Shown: one piece after another, positions 11,801 to 21,450 of the stretch
Position numbering within the stretch: the first letter of the stretch is position 1
Layout of the letters: each line of letters begins with the position of its first letter
From: Ilyonectria destructans
Taxonomy: Eukaryota; Ascomycota; Sordariomycetes; Hypocreales; Nectriaceae
Length of the DNA stretch: 64,000 bases
Direction of reading: 5' to 3'
NCBI GenBank assembly: GCA_020740775.1
Contig: JAHEWK010000019.1
Location: 744,001 to 808,000, forward strand
Program-made: the position numbers and the translations under genes
Notes under the pieces: model-generated
What the model saw: only the letters and a program-made list of their open reading frames with translations
Told to the model about the DNA's origin: nothing
Databases searched by the model: none

Positions 11801-12773
11801 TTAGGAATAAGCTATAAAGCTCTAAGTAGTCTTTATAAAATTAGGGATATTAGGCCTTTAAGACTGAAGTTGATTCTGAGTCTCTTTAAAGCTGGAAGCT
11901 ATTTACAGCTGCCTCAACTTGCAGCTTGGAGGTAGGAAACCCAGCGCATTCCATCCACCAAACGTACACCGCAATAGTATTACCTTCAACAGGCGTCAAT
12001 AACGTCGGGCGGCCTTGAGGCCGGGATGTATCGAAAGAGTTGCTTTCTAGCTTCTTTAGCTGCCTATGGACTTCACTTGTGCTGACTTTATAGATGCGTG
12101 CAGCGGTACGAAGAGAGAGAGGGTTTTTCCTGACCTGAAGGCGGGTGTTAATAGCTCTCTGGCGCAGGATCTCGCGGGCGGCCTTTTGGCCTTAGATTTA
12201 CTTAATAGTATCAGCAAAAATCATCATAAACAAATTTAGTATAGATTATACCTTGTGGTATCGATGAAATAATTGATTTTACGTAGTGAAGCGTTGATAT
12301 TTACAATAGCTTGCGGTGGTGGGGTGTTCCAACTTTTTCTGACTGTTCCAGATTTTTCGGCCCTACTAAGTGGCGGAGCCACTTAGTAAGACCCTACGGG
12401 TAGTTAATCTTTATAAATATGAGTTGGGGATTGCAACTCACAGTAGAGCAGTCGGGGCAAGTGTCCCACTGCTTAGTGCCGGTGTTACGCTGCCTGTACC
12501 TATCACAGGCTTTCTGCGTAGCATCACTATTTCTAGAAAGAGTTAGCCTATCGCTATTTCCATTAGATAGACCTCTTTGATATAACATATATACCTCAGG
12601 ACTGGACTCGTTGATGCCGACGAACGTTTTGTCTTCGCACCATGCATAATCATGCAACTTGGCCGTGACTCTAGAGGTTGTTAGCAATGCATAAGACATC
12701 ACACAGTCTTCAACTTTGAATTAGCTTACCCGACACCGCAAGCAATAGCAACGAGAAGAAATGAGGGCTGCAT
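8878..12773 (-). CDS. Small secreted cysteine-rich protein gene, third intron occupied by a transposon
   Basis: Four exons can be read on the minus strand: 12773-12730, 12670 to about 12587 or 12595, 12532 to about 12438 or 12442, and 8966-8878. Exon 1 starts MQPSFLLVAIACGV, a signal peptide. Intron 1 is textbook (GTAAGC, GCTAAC branch, CTCTAG). Exon 3 carries the motif QWDTCPDCS and exon 4 carries CNSPAWHIGGDEWN, both typical as I recall them of a family of roughly 100-residue secreted fungal proteins of unknown role. The stop is TAG at 8878-8880. Introns 2 and 3 each have two possible donors; for intron 2 only the one at 12586 keeps the reading frame. The pogo-type element at 9009-12400 lies wholly within intron 3. 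Without it and one TA copy, that intron would be about 80 bp with a TTAACTAAC branch site. Whether the 3.5-kb intron is still removed is unknown. Confidence 0.72.
9550..12226 (-). pseudogene. pogo-family transposase, RIP-eroded and interrupted
   Basis: The N-terminus is well preserved: after MMIFADTIK there are two stops, then REILRQRAINTRLQVRKNP and LRTAARIYKVSTSEVHRQL (helix-turn-helix), then GRPTLLTPVEGNTIAVYVWW (CENP-B-type DNA-binding region). Further on, despite many stops, the DDE-domain signature persists: NNIQFIQIDIGFSN, KKKKI-CLLVINSFIEY (aspartate now Asn) and IIQPIDISIFQPLKNIY (aspartate position). The reading is then interrupted by the GC-normal segment at about 10400-10915 and resumes with LSADKIPVI and KAVNPAYKLLLPLEI, ending in a charged C-terminal region. 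It cannot make a working protein. Confidence 0.85.
10396..10920. mobile_element. GC-normal insert inside the transposase relic, possibly a solo LTR
   Basis: A roughly 520-bp segment of ordinary base composition abruptly replaces AT-rich sequence in the middle of the transposase reading frame, which resumes on the far side. Read on the minus strand it begins TGTGACAGGCC and has a GGGATAAAAAGGGG TATA-like stretch, which suggests an LTR. I could not find clean matching 5-bp flanks or a CA end, so its class is open. An imperfect GC-rich hairpin lies near 10790-10830. Confidence 0.45.
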
Positions 12774-14894
12774 TTTTGCTACCGACAAATAAGGGTTTGT
12801 TGACTTGAAACGAGGCGAGAGGGAAGGTGATGTGTTGGATTGTATACTTCATGACGGATATCTTTTGCGGATGGCAGGATGCCGCTCTATTTATCTTTGG
12901 CAAAAGTTTCTAGAAGCCCCGCTCTACCCTTAACTTTTTGAACTGCAGCGCATCCAGTAAACTCTGACCTAATTGCAATGTTCTCAAGGGCGAGAGCTGT
13001 GAAGTGTCCTCTTCAATTCACTAGGATCTATGTGTATGACTTGGAGATGGGAAATTATGCCTTCACTCAAAAAAGAGAACGTAGACCCTACTGCGAGAAA
13101 TTGCAAACCCAAGTCTAGGGAAAGCCAGCTGTCTGATTGGAACGGCAGTATGTATACCCTTGCACTCGCATTCTCGGGGGCATTACATCTACCTCACGGG
13201 GATTTAAAATCACGAAAGTTTGACCTTGTGGGGAATTTGGCACAAAGCATATATATGGTTTGGTTAGGCGGGTAATGTAGCTATTCTGCATGCGTCCGGT
13301 ATAGCCTGATAAGCATGGTCAGTTACCTAGAGTATCCCTTGACTCGTGTTACTAGCCGATACGGAAGAAGCCGGGGTTGGCTAAACACATAGGGCAAGTC
13401 ATATCGCTTGACTCGTGTGACTAGCCAATACGGAAGAAGTCGGGGTTCGCTGAACACAAAATGGACCGGGCATTCGGGCTGTGAGATAAACCCGCAGGGA
13501 CCAGAAATACAGTGGTTTTGTCTGGTGCTGAGTTCAGCTTATGGCCAGCTAGAACAGCCATACAAGTGGCTAGTTTAGGACTGTAGACCATTAGAATCAA
13601 TAAGAGTAACTCTGTGCTAGGTCGGTTTCATCTTTTAGCTTCACTGAGTGAGGTTCTCCACATGCTGACAGAACCCCTACACTACGCTATATGAGTTATA
13701 TTTTTTCTATTAGATTCACTCTATAAACATAATTAAGTTAGTGTAGTACCTGATAGCTTTCCGTAGATAATATGTGTATTTAGGTAAAGTGGATTACTAG
13801 ACAATGAGTGAATCAGTGGGAAGACTCCGCTGGCTATTCAATGAGGAAATCGCATCGAGACTGAAGCAAGATATCCATCTTGACGGCGCAGGCCTTTTCG
13901 TTCAGTCACAGCACCTGTCGCTCGCGAGTGTTCATCCTTGGCAGGCTGAGTTGAAGTTCCGGATCTGTCGGCAATCTAGCGGCAGACAGTGGATTAAACT
14001 TTGTTGGTGATTAGCACTAGGCGTGGGGGGATGCAGATGGCCAAGAATGGCGACACTCGGCTCCGCCAAAGTCTAGAACACATTTAGTGCTACGGTCAGC
14101 TAGCTTCGAGGAGATTGACAGCCTGTTCAGGGGAGATAGCCTTGCAATCCTCTGTACTCCGTCGTATCAATCCCAGTCTCCTTCAAGGATACGAGACAGT
14201 CGACATTGAGCAAAGGTTTACGAGGCCCTCCCCCGATATATCTCTCATACAGGCAAAGGTCTGATGCGCCCCAATCGGAGTGTCATCAATCAAACACCTT
14301 GCGACGAGGTCTGAGAGTCCACCCAGCTCATGATTGCGAAATACGAAAAATTAGATCCGCTTAGCATGCTAACCTCCTTTGGCATCACCCGCTGGCCTTG
14401 TTCCTTTATTTCCATCTAATGGTTTGTTCTAATTGAAATTGCAACAAAGAGCAAACTGGAAATGAGATAGATCACGTGAACTAGGCTCTCTCTTTCTCTT
14501 TCTCTCCAGGCATTCCTGTCTTCCAGTCACGCTCTCTCGATCTCCACATCAGAACAGGCCAAAAGAGGGGAAAAAAGACGAAAAAACTGAGCAAACCGGA
14601 CACGAGGAAGGTTGGGTTGAAGATATGGAAGAGGACGGGGATAATTAGGTGTTTGTATTGTCAATAAAGACGGTTAACCCATTTGTAGCGGGAATTTGTC
14701 CGCAATGGGGATTGAAGCTATTCTGCACTGGTCTGCTGCGGCCCCGCTGCTCTTGCTGCTGTTGTCTGCTATTGTCTGAGTTGTGTGTAAAAAGTACATG
14801 GCTCAGTGTACTGTGGGGCGTGAATTTGTGCAGACCCACTTCACTTGCTTGAACGTGTTTTTTGGGGTTTTACAACAGTGACCCCTATGGACTG
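12774..14894. other. No confident gene; one tandem duplication
   Basis: The first part should hold the promoter of the secreted-protein gene that starts at 12773. A segment of about 54 bp is repeated directly at 13338 and 13407 (period 69), beginning CTTGACTCGTGT. A CT-rich tract lies at 14488-14508. Short open frames at 13030-13275 and 13804-14010 show no domain or splice logic. Confidence 0.5.
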
Positions 14895-16035
14895 TCATAC
14901 TCCGGTCTCCTCTGCACTATCAGGAATGAAAGAATCGAAATCGAAATTGTTGAGAACATCACCAGATGTGGAGAAGTTGGCCACGTCCATAGAGCCGAAG
15001 TCCTGGGCCATGTCAGTTACACGTCAGGGTAGTCCGTGCTGGATGTCACGTTCTGAGTCGGGTCAACACGCGGTCGAGGTGCGATGGGAGTGGGTGTAAA
15101 CGGTGGAGGTGCCGCTGACTGTCTGGTGGGCACAACCTGCGCAGGACCAGCATTTTCTCCCAGCTTGGCTAAGCTGGCTGAATTAACAGGACGTCCTGGC
15201 CCTGGAGCAGTTTCCGCGGCAGGGGTTGTTCCAGAGTTGAGATTCGAGTTCGACTTCTTCTGAGCCGCAGCCTGCGTGGGCGTTATCAGTACGTAAGCAC
15301 CATAATGTAATATGACAAGCCATTTACCTTGCTCTTGACGGTCTTCGGCTCCTTCTTCTTGAGAGAAGCCTTGTTCGACTGCGAAGGAGTTGGCGATGCA
15401 ACCTTCGTCGTCTGGGGTGACGAGGTGGCAATTCTTGATTTCGCGTTATCGTTCGCCTTACTCGGTGCGGATGGCGGAGGCATAGGCCGTCGTTGCGGTG
15501 GACCCTGGATATGGTCCTCAGTAGCTTGAGGCATCGGGTTTCCATTCGGATCGCCTCGCCACTGTATCAGAGGACCGCTCTGGCCAGTCTGCTGTTGCTG
15601 GTGGCGTTGCGCCTGTATCGCCACAACTTGCTGCCGGTTTATTTGACCATTGAAAAGTTGGCCAAGGTACGAACTAGGAGGTCGCATCCCACAATCCATC
15701 TGCGGTGCAACCATGTTGCTTTCCATGCCGTTCACGCCTGCTTTGAAAAAATGCGGCGCTAAGCTGGGGTCTATTTGATTGGTATGAAGTTGATGGAGTT
15801 AGGAGAACCCCGAGATTGGGAAATTTTGGGATGGGAGCCCATGCCTGTGCTGCTCATCCGTCGAGTGCCACATTCCATCTGGTCGGCGGCATTATGCGAA
15901 GTTTCCGGTCTTGCCCTTAGCAGAGGAATAGCTTGAAAAGGCCGGGCATTCGGTCTAGCTGGACCTCCTGTGGTCCTTGGACCGACCCGACCACCAGGCG
16001 CTTCGTCATTCCCAGGCAGATCACTCGCGTCTTGC
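14895..16035 (-). pseudogene. 3' fragment of a SomA/Flo8-like LisH transcription factor gene
   Basis: Read from about 16035 to a stop at 14895. The segments are a Gly/Pro-rich stretch, GSHPKISQSRGSPNSINF, then DPSLAPHFFKAGVNGM, then GQINRQQVVAIQAQRHQQQQ and SGPLIQWRGDPNGNPM, a Pro/Ser linker and KKKEPKTVKSK. After a proper 56-bp intron (15272-15327, GTAAAT...CACGCAG) come AAAQKKSNSNLNSGTTPAAE and the acidic end DFGSMDVANF...NNFDFDSFIPDS. I recognise this as the C-terminal part of SomA, the Aspergillus homologue of yeast Flo8, which acts in cAMP/PKA-controlled adhesion and conidiation. One frameshift lies near 15770 and another near 15030. The LisH-bearing N-terminal half is absent. This is a broken partial copy. 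Confidence 0.65.
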
Positions 16036-16079
16036 CGCGTCCTTATAAGCTCTTTCTTCTTCTTTTATTGCTCCATCGA

Positions 16080-16356
16080 CCCAGCTTTGTGATACCTTGA
16101 CTCAGGACCGCGCTGCCACCGAGGCTGCTATGGCTCGGGTTGCTGACAAGGTCAACGTCCAGGCCGACAGCCTTGTGTCGGAGATCTCCGAGCTTTATGC
16201 TGTTATATCCAACTTCGCTGCTAAGTGGAGCTATATATTATATCTTTCTGTTCTTACCTCAAGCTCCCCTTAATTAACTATTTCCTAGTATTATAAGGCC
16301 CTGGGCCAGTATAAGCTGCCCACTCCTCCCCCTTCTTCTGGAGGTGGTAATAAGTA
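16080..16356 (+). pseudogene. Unrecognised two-piece coding remnant
   Basis: A plus-strand frame gives STQLCDTLTQDRAATEAAM and VADKVNVQADSLVSEISELY, which looks amphipathic and helical. After an AT-rich gap that could be an intron (about 16217-16290), a second piece reads YKALGQYKLPTPPPSSGGGN before a stop. I cannot name the family. It may belong to a transposon, as the surrounding DNA is built of fragments. Confidence 0.3.
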
Positions 16357-16359
16357 GTT

Positions 16360-17290
16360 ATTTATTCCTTGACTCTACTCCCTGGCAATATTGAGGCGTT
16401 GCCTGAGACAACATACCATTGTTGATTCAGTGTAATTTCCTATGTATCCGCCGACATCGCATGTCTTAGGGTTTCTGTGGCGTTAGCCACATCCTGCTGG
16501 CCACCTCTCTATCGTAGCTTGATGCCCAGACCGTCCCTTTAAAAACCACCTCACCCACGACCGCGAAAAGGAGCCTACAAACGATGGACATACGGGCCGT
16601 GGAATAGGACACCCCTGGGGTGCTTTCGGGTTGCTCTGTCGAAAGGGGACGAGACGCATCGAGAAAGAGGCAGGAAAGGCGGGCAGTCACAGCGAAAACG
16701 AGCCACAAGAAGCGACGCCCTCAAACCCGCACAGAGAACGACGAAGTACCCCGGTGTGTAGGAGGGGCGACACTGTGTCGCTTGGTTGTTCCGGTTACAG
16801 AGGGGATACAAGTGGACGAACTCCTGCGAGATACGGTCGGCCTTGGAAAAAAGATGTTGCGAGGTAGCGCGAAACAGATCTGACAATCTGCGGGGCGCAG
16901 CATATAATGGACGCGACGGAAGACTGGGTGGGCGGATCGCGGTTACGACACTTTCTATATGGCTCGAGAGGACGGACGCGCGTGTCGGTCTGTTGAGCGG
17001 ACGGAACCTTGAAGGTGGCCATCGAGGATGGAGCCTCCAAGTTGGTGTTGGAGTAGGCTTAAGGAGCAAACTGGTATTGACTTGCGAACCGACGTGCCCC
17101 GCACAAGGAGCGGAATAGGATCGAAGGGGATGCAAGGTAGAGGGTCTATGTAGGTAGACGTGCTGCCACCTCTGCGAAGTATTTCTCGAGAATATGAATC
17201 AATACTTGGAAACCAGTATATCAAGCTCATTCCACGCAGATGAGACTGGCGATCGCACAGCGGCAACGGTAGAAGACTCTGCCTGATAGG
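16360..17290. other. GC-rich stretch open on both strands, no recognised gene
   Basis: Several overlapping frames of 60-186 codons occur on both strands because stop codons are rare in this GC-rich DNA. None shows a coherent domain, signal peptide or intron pattern. It abuts the LINE remnant and could be part of an older insertion. Confidence 0.4.
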
Positions 17291-17294
17291 GTCG

Positions 17295-17985
17295 GAAACT
17301 ATTTGAAGCGAATCGATAAAGCGTTACCAGACACACACATACGCCCCCTGTACGATAGACTGAAAAGACGCAAATCAGACATACTCTCACAGCTGCATAC
17401 AGAAATAGCTAAAATTAATAGCTACCTGTATAGAATTGGGGCAGTAGAGTTAGATATATGCAACTATAGACAAGCAGCAGAGACAATAGAATATTTTCTG
17501 TTCTGGTGTATAAAGTGGGATATACAGCGGGAAGGGATATAAAAAATCGGCCAGATAAAGATAGAAAACCTCTCATTCTTTTTAGGAGGAAAGACAGCAT
17601 CGGATAGCCTAAAATAGGCACCTAACCTACAGGCGGTACAGGCGGCGATTAAGTTCGCTATGGATACAAGGAGACTTGATGCAAACCAGACCGGAAAATA
17701 TACTAATCGACCAAATTAGCGGCTAAACCTGGTGATACTAACACCAAATAGCCTCAAGGTGGCAGACCAAGCTTCAGCTGCTGAGAATAGGATGCCGAAC
17801 ACTTGGAGAAATTAGCCTTCAAGCAGGCCTGTCACACAGAGTCAAGTGAGGCGAGACCGATAGGAAGATGTGGGGCTTCAGATGCGAACGATAAACTTAG
17901 AACTGTAAATAGCCTAGCGCACCTAGCCCTATGAGGTTATTCCTCCCCGGGCGGAATAAATTTCATTCATTCATTCATACACCAG
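17295..17985 (+). mobile_element. 3' end of a 5'-truncated Tad-type LINE
   Basis: The reading frame 17303-17542 and its continuation give ALPDTHIRPLYDRLKRR, LSQLHTEIAKINSYLYRIGA and NLSFFLGGKTASDS. This is the C-terminal end of the reverse transcriptase/RNase H polyprotein of Tad-clade LINEs. The usual zinc-binding region ETVEHFLFRC is now ETIEYFLFWC, a His-to-Tyr change that C-to-T mutation would give. A stop replaces the residue before KIGQIKIE. The unit ends in a (TTCA)n tail at about 17962-17979, as expected for target-primed insertion. Everything upstream of the C-terminus is missing, which is normal for LINE insertions. Confidence 0.8.
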
Positions 17986-18606
17986 TCGCCAGTATGTGTC
18001 GGGCGGTTTGGTTAAGTGAGCTTCCTTCCAGCTTTTCTAGTTTCCGTGAGATGGCCATTCTGTCCTGACACAAAACTTCGCTCATGCGCAGCCGCCTCCT
18101 CCAACTCCTCGTTACCGCCCCCACTTGAGTGGGAGCCCGCGAGCGAATCCAAATAAGTGGGGGCGGGACGAGTACTACCCAATAATTAGTAGCTAATTTG
18201 TCGAAATAGTGAGACTAATTGAAATGGCGGGATTTAGTGAAATGGCGGATTTAGTCGAAATCCTGAAACAATTGAAGTAGGGCTATATAGGCCCCAGGCC
18301 TTCACGCTGGTCTCGGTTTCGGATTCGGTTTCGGATCTCTATGTAGATCCCGTATTCATATTCTTTATGAGATTGGACTATGTCCATAATTTATAAGGAT
18401 CTGCAGTCAAACTCGTATTATCAATCATGTTTCTCAATTCATAGAAACTGAGGAAAGAAGATATCTATCATGAACCAAAAAAGCGAACAACAAACTATAA
18501 GAACATACAGTCTTTTGCATTTTATTTGGTCGTTCCCCAAACACCTATCCAAATCCTCTGTTATTTCTCCTCTACCACCTCTTTGACTTGCAAATTCCGG
18601 ATAACA
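17986..18606. promoter_or_regulatory. Upstream region of the 18607 gene, with one hairpin
   Basis: No gene is seen. CCGCCCCCACTT near 18115 and AAGTGGGGGCGG near 18156 can pair into a GC-rich stem with a loop of about 30 bp. A CTATATAG word lies near 18281, some 320 bp before the ATG, too far for a simple TATA box unless the leader is long. Confidence 0.35.
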
Positions 18607-19144
18607 ATGTTCTCTAAGATCCTCTTTTGCACTCTGGCTTTGGGAGCGGCTGTCAAAGCTGATCTGAAGAAGCGAGATAACCCCTTTTGGGTCCAAGCCT
18701 ACCAGGATGGCAAGCCTTATGGTGATGAGTTTCAGCTTCAGGGTGCAGAGGCAGGCATGATCGCCGACCTGAATTTGCCTTGTGGTGTGGTTGAAGTTGA
18801 AAGCAATACTGCTCAGGTCACGCAATGTAACTTCTACTTGGTAAATATTTCCTTCCAACTATAGGTAAACAATTAATGGGCCTAGCTAATGTGGAAAAAA
18901 GCCATCTCAGCTAGGCGGTTCCCCTGACACTCCCTGGAGTGGTACACCTGCTGCTGGCTATTTCAGTCTGGCTGTTCCTGCTAGCTGTGGTGGAATTATT
19001 TCAGAAATCGTTGCTGGAAATTCTTGCAGTGACTGTGGGAGCATTGGTGAGATCCCCGATGAGAATGACTGCCATGGAAATCAAAATGGCAAGAATGATG
19101 TCAATCTTTGTACGGGCAGCAACTTTGGGTTGGTTGAATGCTAG
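18607..19144 (+). CDS. Small secreted cysteine-rich protein, 155 aa, intact, 2 exons
   Basis: Exon 1 is 18607-18840 and exon 2 is 18911-19144, 234 nt each. The intron 18841-18910 is GTAAAT...CTCAG in phase 0, with a CTAGCTAAT branch region. The protein opens MFSKILFCTLALGAAVKADL, a signal peptide, then KKR, a possible Kex2-type site. Exon 2 is glycine-rich and carries most of the eight cysteines, including NSCSDCGS and NLCTGSN, and the protein ends GLVEC. No known domain is recognised. The length, signal peptide and paired cysteines suggest an extracellular or wall-associated protein, possibly effector-like. No lesion is visible although transposon fragments lie on both sides. Confidence 0.82.
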
Positions 19145-19723
19145 GGCACCTGTGAAGGTGGATTTGAAGGATTCCTTGGTTGCTTCTTAATCTCTTGGTT
19201 ACTGCTCTTTTATCTTATTCGTCATCCTACTACTAGTCACTCTCTTATAGCTTGATAATTTCTATGTGATACAGCCTAAGGCTCAATGCTCGAGATTATG
19301 AGAAGTGCAACAACGCGGGCAAGGACAACGGGCAAGGAGAAAGAGCAGCAAAGAGGGGCAGCGAGATGTGCAGCGAGGGTAATAAATCGCGCAGCAAGAA
19401 AGGTGTGGACTCATATATAAGCAGCCGATTGGTTGGCTTCTTGGTGTCTCAGCTGTCTGGGTTGCAGTGTCGGACCTGGCTAGGCCCTCAGTAAGCCGTA
19501 ACAGGCGCTTGCATATGCACTACCTGGCATCGTATCAGCCGTCTCTTACCCCCATCCACCAATGGATCCCCTGTTCTTACTTCTCATCCCCCGGTGGACT
19601 AGCCGGCTCCTCCCCTTCTAAGTCAATGGCACCATGCGGGGTAACTTAGCAAACCCGTCCGCACATACTCGTACCGTGGCTGAAAGTTGGAGGTCCCCGC
19701 TCTCTGGCCGTGTTTCGTGTTTC
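19145..19723. other. Intergenic, no gene seen
   Basis: Normal-GC DNA between the secreted-protein gene and the heptamer array. No open frame has support. Confidence 0.5.
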
Positions 19724-20302
19724 GTGTGTTGTGTGTTGTGTGTTGTGTGTTGTGTGTTGTGTGTTGTGTGTTGTGTGTTGTGTGTTGTGTGTTGTGTGTT
19801 GTGTGTTGTGTGTTGTGTGTTGTGTGTTGTGTGTTGTGTGTTGTGTGTTGTGTGTTGTGTGTTGTGTGTTGTGTGTTGTGTGTTGTGTGTTGTGTGTTGT
19901 GTGTTGTGTGTTGTGTGTTGTGTGTTGTGTGTTGTGTGTTGTGTGTTGTGTGTTGTGTGTTGTGTGTTGTGTGTTGTGTGTTGTGTGTTGTGTGTTGTGT
20001 GTTGTGTGTTGTGTGTTGTGTGTTGTGTGTTGTGTGTTGTGTGTTGTGTGTTGTGTGTTGTGTGTTGTGTGTTGTGTGTTGTGTGTTGTGTGTTGTGTGT
20101 TGTGTGTTGTGTGTTGTGTGTTGTGTGTTGTGTGTTGTGTGTTGTGTGTTGTGTGTTGTGTGTTGTGTGTTGTGTGTTGTGTGTTGTGTGTTGTGTGTTG
20201 TGTGTTGTGTGTTGTGTGTTGTGTGTTGTGTGTTGTGTGTTGTGTGTTGTGTGTTGTGTGTTGTGTGTTGTGTGTTGTGTGTTGTGTGTTGTGTGTTGTG
20301 TG
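19724..20302. repeat. (TGTGTTG)n heptanucleotide array, about 83 copies
   Basis: About 579 bp of near-perfect 7-bp units, with degenerate units (TGTTTCG on the left, TGGTGTCGTGCGG on the right) at the edges. Because 7 is not a multiple of 3 and the unit yields no stop in any plus frame, all three plus frames stay open as VCCVLCV repeats, and two minus frames as THNTQHT repeats. These long frames are an artefact of the repeat and not evidence of a protein. Confidence 0.97.
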
Positions 20303-20557
20303 GTGTCGTGCGGTAATGTTCGGCTCTCCGTCCTGTGTCTGCATCTACAGAGGAAACCGGCGGCCATTCTGGTCAGCGATGCTTCTGTTCGATGGTCCCC
20401 AACGTGGTCATTCTCACAACAGCACTTGCTTCTGCATCGCCCTATAAATACCAGCAGACTTCTTCACCTAGGCTTCTGCCTGATTCTTCTCTAAACCATT
20501 CTCATCACTTAAAGCCTGCTTTGCAATCAGTCCAAAGCCCCGAAAAGCTACCCACAG

Positions 20558-20718
20558 TGATGCGTGGGTCATGTGGACTATGGGGGTCAGGTTATGTGTA
20601 GAAAGTAAGATGTCTTGTCTATGGATAAGCTGAGCAGATTGTCTTATATGACGGTTAACTGCTTAGTAGATGCCTGGCTTGCCAGGCATCCCTAGGATAC
20701 GGCTAGCTGCATGCATCA
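20558..20718 (+). mobile_element. 161-bp TG...CA element (solo LTR or MITE), copy 1
   Basis: The element starts TGATGCGTGG and ends GCATGCATCA, and is flanked by the direct repeat CACAG at 20553-20557 and 20719-20723. A second copy of exactly 161 bp lies at 54792-54952 with its own 5-bp duplication, so the ends are well defined. TG...CA ends and 5-bp duplications fit a solo LTR of a retrotransposon. The ends are also short inverted repeats, so a MITE is possible. GATGCCTGGC-TT-GCCAGGCATC inside is a perfect hairpin. Confidence 0.85.
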
Positions 20719-20723
20719 CACAG

Positions 20724-21450
20724 CCACCAAAAGCAAACGCAACCACTCTATTCTCTGTGCAAAACGGGACGCCTCAGCAAGGTAAGGTAGGATGCCTCTT
20801 AGATATTATCCTCGTGCACTAACTTATTGTCTTCTCAGATGGCCACCTTCGATTCTGACAGCAACAGCCACACACCCATTAACAACTAATAGCCAACTGA
20901 TAAGCTTGCTGCTAATACAGAGTTAGTGAACAGTAAGTGCCTGGGATGGGTTTCCTCACAATGTTAATGAGAGGAGTGGGAAACAATGGTCATTAGTAGA
21001 GTTATAGGCATAATGTCGATGATTTGGCCGAACTACAATGTAGACATCCACATTATGGCGATCGCTCAACTGGTCACACCTACGCATAAGATGTTGAGTG
21101 GCCCTAGAGAAGTGAATAGCTTAACAATCCTTAGAAACTTCTTTTTTTTTATATCTTTAGTATAAACAGTATCCTAAACTAAATGTAGCTGGAATACGGA
21201 GACTAACTGTTTACAACCTTATTGTCACAGCCGCAGCCCTTAATTCAGAGCTAGATTGAAAAGATCCCTCGTCATATTCAAAGATAATTAAGTGAGAAGG
21301 CGAATTTAAATATCGCGAGGGTCGCGAGGGCCGGAAGCACCGCCGGGAAAAGCTCCATAGTACTCCGTAAATTGGGTGCACTTTGCTTTTTCCTAATACA
21401 TGGCGTTGCTAGCACTTGGACGGGATTTTTAAAGAGTCCTCCGTAAGCCC
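20724..21450. other. Intergenic, no gene seen
   Basis: Moderately AT-rich DNA downstream of the MFS pseudogene. There are no supported frames and no clear repeat. Confidence 0.5.

Larger units (their letters stand above)
9009..12400 (-). mobile_element. pogo/Fot-type DNA transposon with 76-bp inverted repeats and TA duplication
   Basis: The inverted repeats are at 9009-9084 and 12325-12400, 76 bp with one mismatch, starting CCCGTAGGGTCTTACTAAGT. TA flanks both ends (9007-9008 and 12401-12402), the target choice of Tc1/mariner/pogo elements. Inside each repeat ACTAAGTGGC-TCC-GCCACTTAGT can fold into a hairpin. The transposase runs on the minus strand. A short plus-strand frame at 9114-9278 starts MAADAAINPDSRLSNF and may be a second ORF of the element. 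The ends and the start of the transposase are nearly unmutated while most of the interior is AT-rich and stop-ridden. Confidence 0.92.

Noticed and set aside
16466..17266. Overlapping frames up to 186 codons on both strands
   Set aside because: GC-rich DNA with few stops; no domain, signal, intron or consistent frame supports a gene.
19618..20494. Long Cys/Val-rich and Thr/His-rich open frames of 200-286 codons on both strands
   Set aside because: They are produced by the TGTGTTG array, which has no stop in these frames.
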